Made by a program: the position numbers and the translations under genes. DNA of 64,000 nucleotides. It comes from Morella rubra. Taxonomy: Eukaryota > Streptophyta > Magnoliopsida > Fagales > Myricaceae. The notes below the pieces were generated by a model. The model had not been told where the DNA came from. It searched no databases and saw only the letters and a list, made by a program, of their open reading frames with translations. Positions 61,480 to 64,000 of the stretch are shown here, piece after piece. How positions within the stretch are numbered: the first letter of the stretch is position 1; every line of letters begins with the position of its first letter. The stretch is taken from assembly GCA_003952965.2 (NCBI GenBank), contig CM025851.1:31003170-31067169 (forward strand), written 5' to 3'.

Positions 61480-62146
61480 TCAAGGAAATTTGTGTCTGCC
61501 ACCGTGAGTGGTCATATTGGCATAGCAGGGGCACACATTAGCGTTCCCAGAGGTCCCTGGAGGCACGCAGTTGCACCTGTTGCAGCACGCATTGCATGCC
61601 CTTATGCACATCTTATGCCGAGATGCCTTGCTGCACCGGTAATTACACTTCCCCTTGCAGTCTGGATACTCGTACAATATGCACCAAAAGCATCAGTCGC
61701 AACAAAAAGAAGCAACTTTCTATCTTTTGGAAAGTGAAAATTTTTCCACCAGTTATTTGTGATGATATCAAAAGTTCTTCAAGGGATTGAATCTATATGT
61801 CTAAATGCACCTTGAAAGCTACTGGTTAGTTAGTGACTTGAGCATTCGTGCCTAAACCCAAAAAGCATTGCGGTTCAAGCTGGCCACAATCAAGTGTGAA
61901 CTCTTACCGATCTTTTGTGCTTCAACCCTGGACTGCTCTGCACTGCAGACCTCAATCTGAAAAATTTCACCAAAATGAAAAATAAATTACTACCATTCAC
62001 AATTTTTTTAGCTTTTTTAACTTCTTAATCTTTTGTATTCGAAAATTATTAATAGATAATATGAAAAATTGGTAAAACAGTACCTCATTTGCAATTAGGA
62101 TAAAGCAAATTATAGCCAATACAAGTGTTGTCTTGGTTCTGGCCAT
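61480..62146 (-). CDS. GASA: Snakin/GASA-family peptide (gene 2), twelfth cysteine replaced
   Basis: A secreted GASA peptide on the minus strand: exons 62146-62084, 61956-61908, 61661-61480 (TGA), 97 aa. The last-exon acceptor was chosen as ATCCAG|AC because it keeps phase and joins KI-DCKGKC, matching gene 1 (KI-NCSSAC). An upstream in-phase AG would bring in a stop. Signal peptide about residues 1-27 (LVLAIICFILIANE core). The GASA domain (38-97) has eleven of the twelve cysteines (DCKGKCNYRC, CIRACNACCNRCNC, VCPC). The conserved ending KCP is KFP (Phe96), the result of a TTT codon where a TGT would give Cys. The last coding exon is 182 bp in both snakin genes. Confidence 0.87.
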
Positions 62147-62237
62147 TCCCAGACCTCTTAAGACACGAGAATTAATGCCAAATTTCTGAAAAAAAGAGGG
62201 AGGGAGAGAAGGTGAGATGCTCAAAAGCTTCAAGTGC

Positions 62238-62245
62238 CTTTTATA
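62238..62245 (-). promoter_or_regulatory. TATA box of snakin gene 2
   Basis: TATAAAAG on the minus strand, about 92-99 bases before the ATG at 62146. Confidence 0.6.
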
Positions 62246-62675
62246 GCTAAAGAAGAAGGTGTTCTGTTAGACAAGGATCTTATCATCCACTATAATCCCG
62301 TTGGAAACCATCTTCCCTAACATTCTGCCTCGCCAATTGATCGACTTGACTGAGTAAGTTAAATGAATGTCCTTTTCACATATGAAGAGATGGGTATATT
62401 TTCACCATGAGTTATTCTCTCATGCTGCAGATCTTGATTGGACACTTTATTTTTCTTCTTACTTTTCACGCTTTTTATCAAAACACTAAATATGACACGT
62501 TAAACCCCAAATTACCAAATCTAAAATAAAAGCGACTTTTCTCTTACGTTTTTTTTTAATACGTCACGCATCGATGAGCTTGGCGCGTATAATGGATAGA
62601 TTATTTAAGTAATTCAAATTATGTGAGTGTCATAGTTTCAAGAATAAGCAACATTGATTTGAAGACTTAATTCTA

Positions 62676-63250
62676 TGTTAGAGATAATATCATAATTAAA
62701 TCTTATAAATTTGATAGGATATTATCGTTATCACAATATCAAATATTTGAGTTTAAATGCGATATCGTTATCAAGATAATGTAGATATTCAAGTTTAAAT
62801 GTATGAATATTTTCCTATCATGCTTTGTATTATCTCTATAAATTGAGATCTTCAACTTATAATATATATGGATTTATAATAAAAAAAAAACACAACCATA
62901 GAGGGTTTTTACCGTGAATGTAAGTCTTTTAGACAGAACCACTTATATCTTTGTCTCACTTTACTCTTTCTCTTCTCTCCAGTATATTTCAAATATACCA
63001 TGTTTATCTTTCTTTTCAGTATTAGAGAATATAATTCAAATAATAAAATCTTTATCTTTCTATCAATTTAAGTTTTTGATATGAGTGGTAGATTCATATA
63101 GTATCAAAGTCAAGGTCTTCGAGACCTGACTCAACAAACTAAACCAATTTCAATTAAATATTTCACATGTTAGCCGTCCTAATTAAAAGAGAGTCCGACC
63201 CACACATGAGAGGAGTGTTAGATTTAATATAATTCATTTAATAAAATCTT
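62676..63250 (+). mobile_element. LTR-type retrotransposon remnant
   Basis: An LTR-like block starts TGTTAGAGATAATATC (62676) and ends near 63098. TAGTATCAAAGTC (about 63099) lies where a tRNA primer-binding site (TGGTATCAGAGC) would be. A purine-rich GAGAGGAG and a second TGTTAGA start at 63216, so the internal part is only about 110 bp. The second LTR is cut short and shares ATATAATTCA and AATAAAATCTT with the first. No coding sequence is left. Confidence 0.5.
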
Positions 63251-64000
63251 CTTCTTCCTAGACAACCTTATGCCATAAGATAATACTAGACTACAAGCTC
63301 ACCCTAGGCATTGACAACACTCAAATAAGGAGGCACTCTAGCCCCTCCCGCCTCTTTCCCCTCTCCTGTTTTGTTCTCCAGTGACCAGAGTCTTAAATAA
63401 AACACTCATTCGTGTCACTTTTTTGGGGTGTTTTAGGTAAACTTGACGCTTAGATCCTGATGTCTATGGTTGCTTTTAGTAGACACAATTGACCTCATTT
63501 GCCCATGATCAATCGGCGTCCTCGTTTGCCCATGATCGGAGCTGATCGGCAAACACATGGTAGCTCATGCGCGCCTATGGATTTCATGCGCCCGACTACT
63601 TTTCCTCCTATTTCGAGCTCCGGCGGTTAGATATGGTAGGCATGCCCCTCCCCTCCCCTATCCTCGTCCTCCGGCGATCCACATAACCCGAGTCGGGCGT
63701 CGGCCCGATGACGCGCACGTGCATCTCACGCGCTGACCCTTTTTCCCTTTCCACTTGCAGATTCTGCTGCCTCCCTTTTGGCTAGTTTCCTTCTTTCTTT
63801 CTTTTTTTTTCAGCCTTCATAATTGCACGACAGGACATGTTGGAACTACCACGAACCAGTCCACCTGGTGTTCATCAATGTTTTTGGAGGGATTAATAAA
63901 TAACGGGTATGGCGGCTTCATTTCAGGAAAGTAGATCGTCGATTGCACGTGAAATTCCTTACTACTCTGCCCAGAAGACTAATGATCTGCTTATCGACAA
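63251..64000. other. Intergenic, no gene recognised
   Basis: More GC-rich from 63330 onward, with a repeated TTTGCCCATGATC motif (63497, 63526) and pyrimidine tracts. It may be the start of another element that continues past the window. Confidence 0.4.

Noticed and set aside
61662-61715. Upstream acceptor (AG at 61716) for the last exon of snakin gene 2
   Set aside because: In phase but brings a TGA before the domain; the acceptor at 61662 matches gene 1 and keeps the frame.

Overview
The window is nuclear DNA from a flowering plant, most likely a eudicot. The genes are split by many GT-AG introns. Intergenic DNA is AT-rich and full of small transposons. The recognisable proteins are plant-specific or plant-type: a mitochondrial gamma carbonic anhydrase, the NAC regulator VND7, snakin/GASA peptides and a plant-style PABP. 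I did not try to name a species.

Layout: (1) 150-2191 (+), the 3' part of a gamma carbonic anhydrase gene. (2) 2192-7998, intergenic, with a 114-bp tandem duplication, a tRNA-derived SINE-like element and a 0.5-kb inverted-repeat MITE close to the next promoter. (3) 7999-11145 (+), a complete 8-exon pfkB-family sugar/nucleoside kinase. (4) 12231-17872 (-), a complete 20S proteasome alpha subunit (PAF1 type), two exons around a 4.8-kb intron. (5) 19642-22159 (-), a complete VND7-type NAC gene, three exons, with a GC-AG intron. (6) About 22.2-31.0 kb, a long gene-poor stretch. (7) 31.2-53.3 kb, a direct tandem duplication of about 11 kb. Copy A (31184-41892, -) is an 11-exon gene encoding a GPALPP-motif protein with an internal J domain. 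Copy B (42833-52908, -) is a pseudogene that lost exons 6 and 9, half of exon 11 and the exon 1/2 junction, and carries a 4.1-kb insertion with a dead hAT transposase. (8) 55.0-57.3 kb (+), a decayed poly(A)-binding protein pseudogene. (9) 58201-62146, two convergent snakin/GASA genes; intron 3 of the first holds a complete TRIM retrotransposon. (10) 62.2-64.0 kb, an LTR-type remnant and otherwise no gene I recognise.

The genes are mostly unrelated housekeeping or developmental genes and form no pathway together. The part that rewards a second look is the tandem duplication. The two copies act as each other's empty-site control, so several insertions and deletions can be mapped to a few bases. 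They include a hAT MITE with a perfect 8-bp target duplication and a long-TIR MITE, both absent from copy B. Copy A itself has an apparent one-base frameshift in its last exon, so as sequenced neither copy encodes the family's usual C-terminus. The second snakin gene has lost the twelfth of the twelve family-defining cysteines.

I did not find a convincing new biological system. All exon coordinates come from reading splice sites and reading frame by eye; none are backed by transcripts. Most transposon boundaries are inferred from repeats visible within the window.
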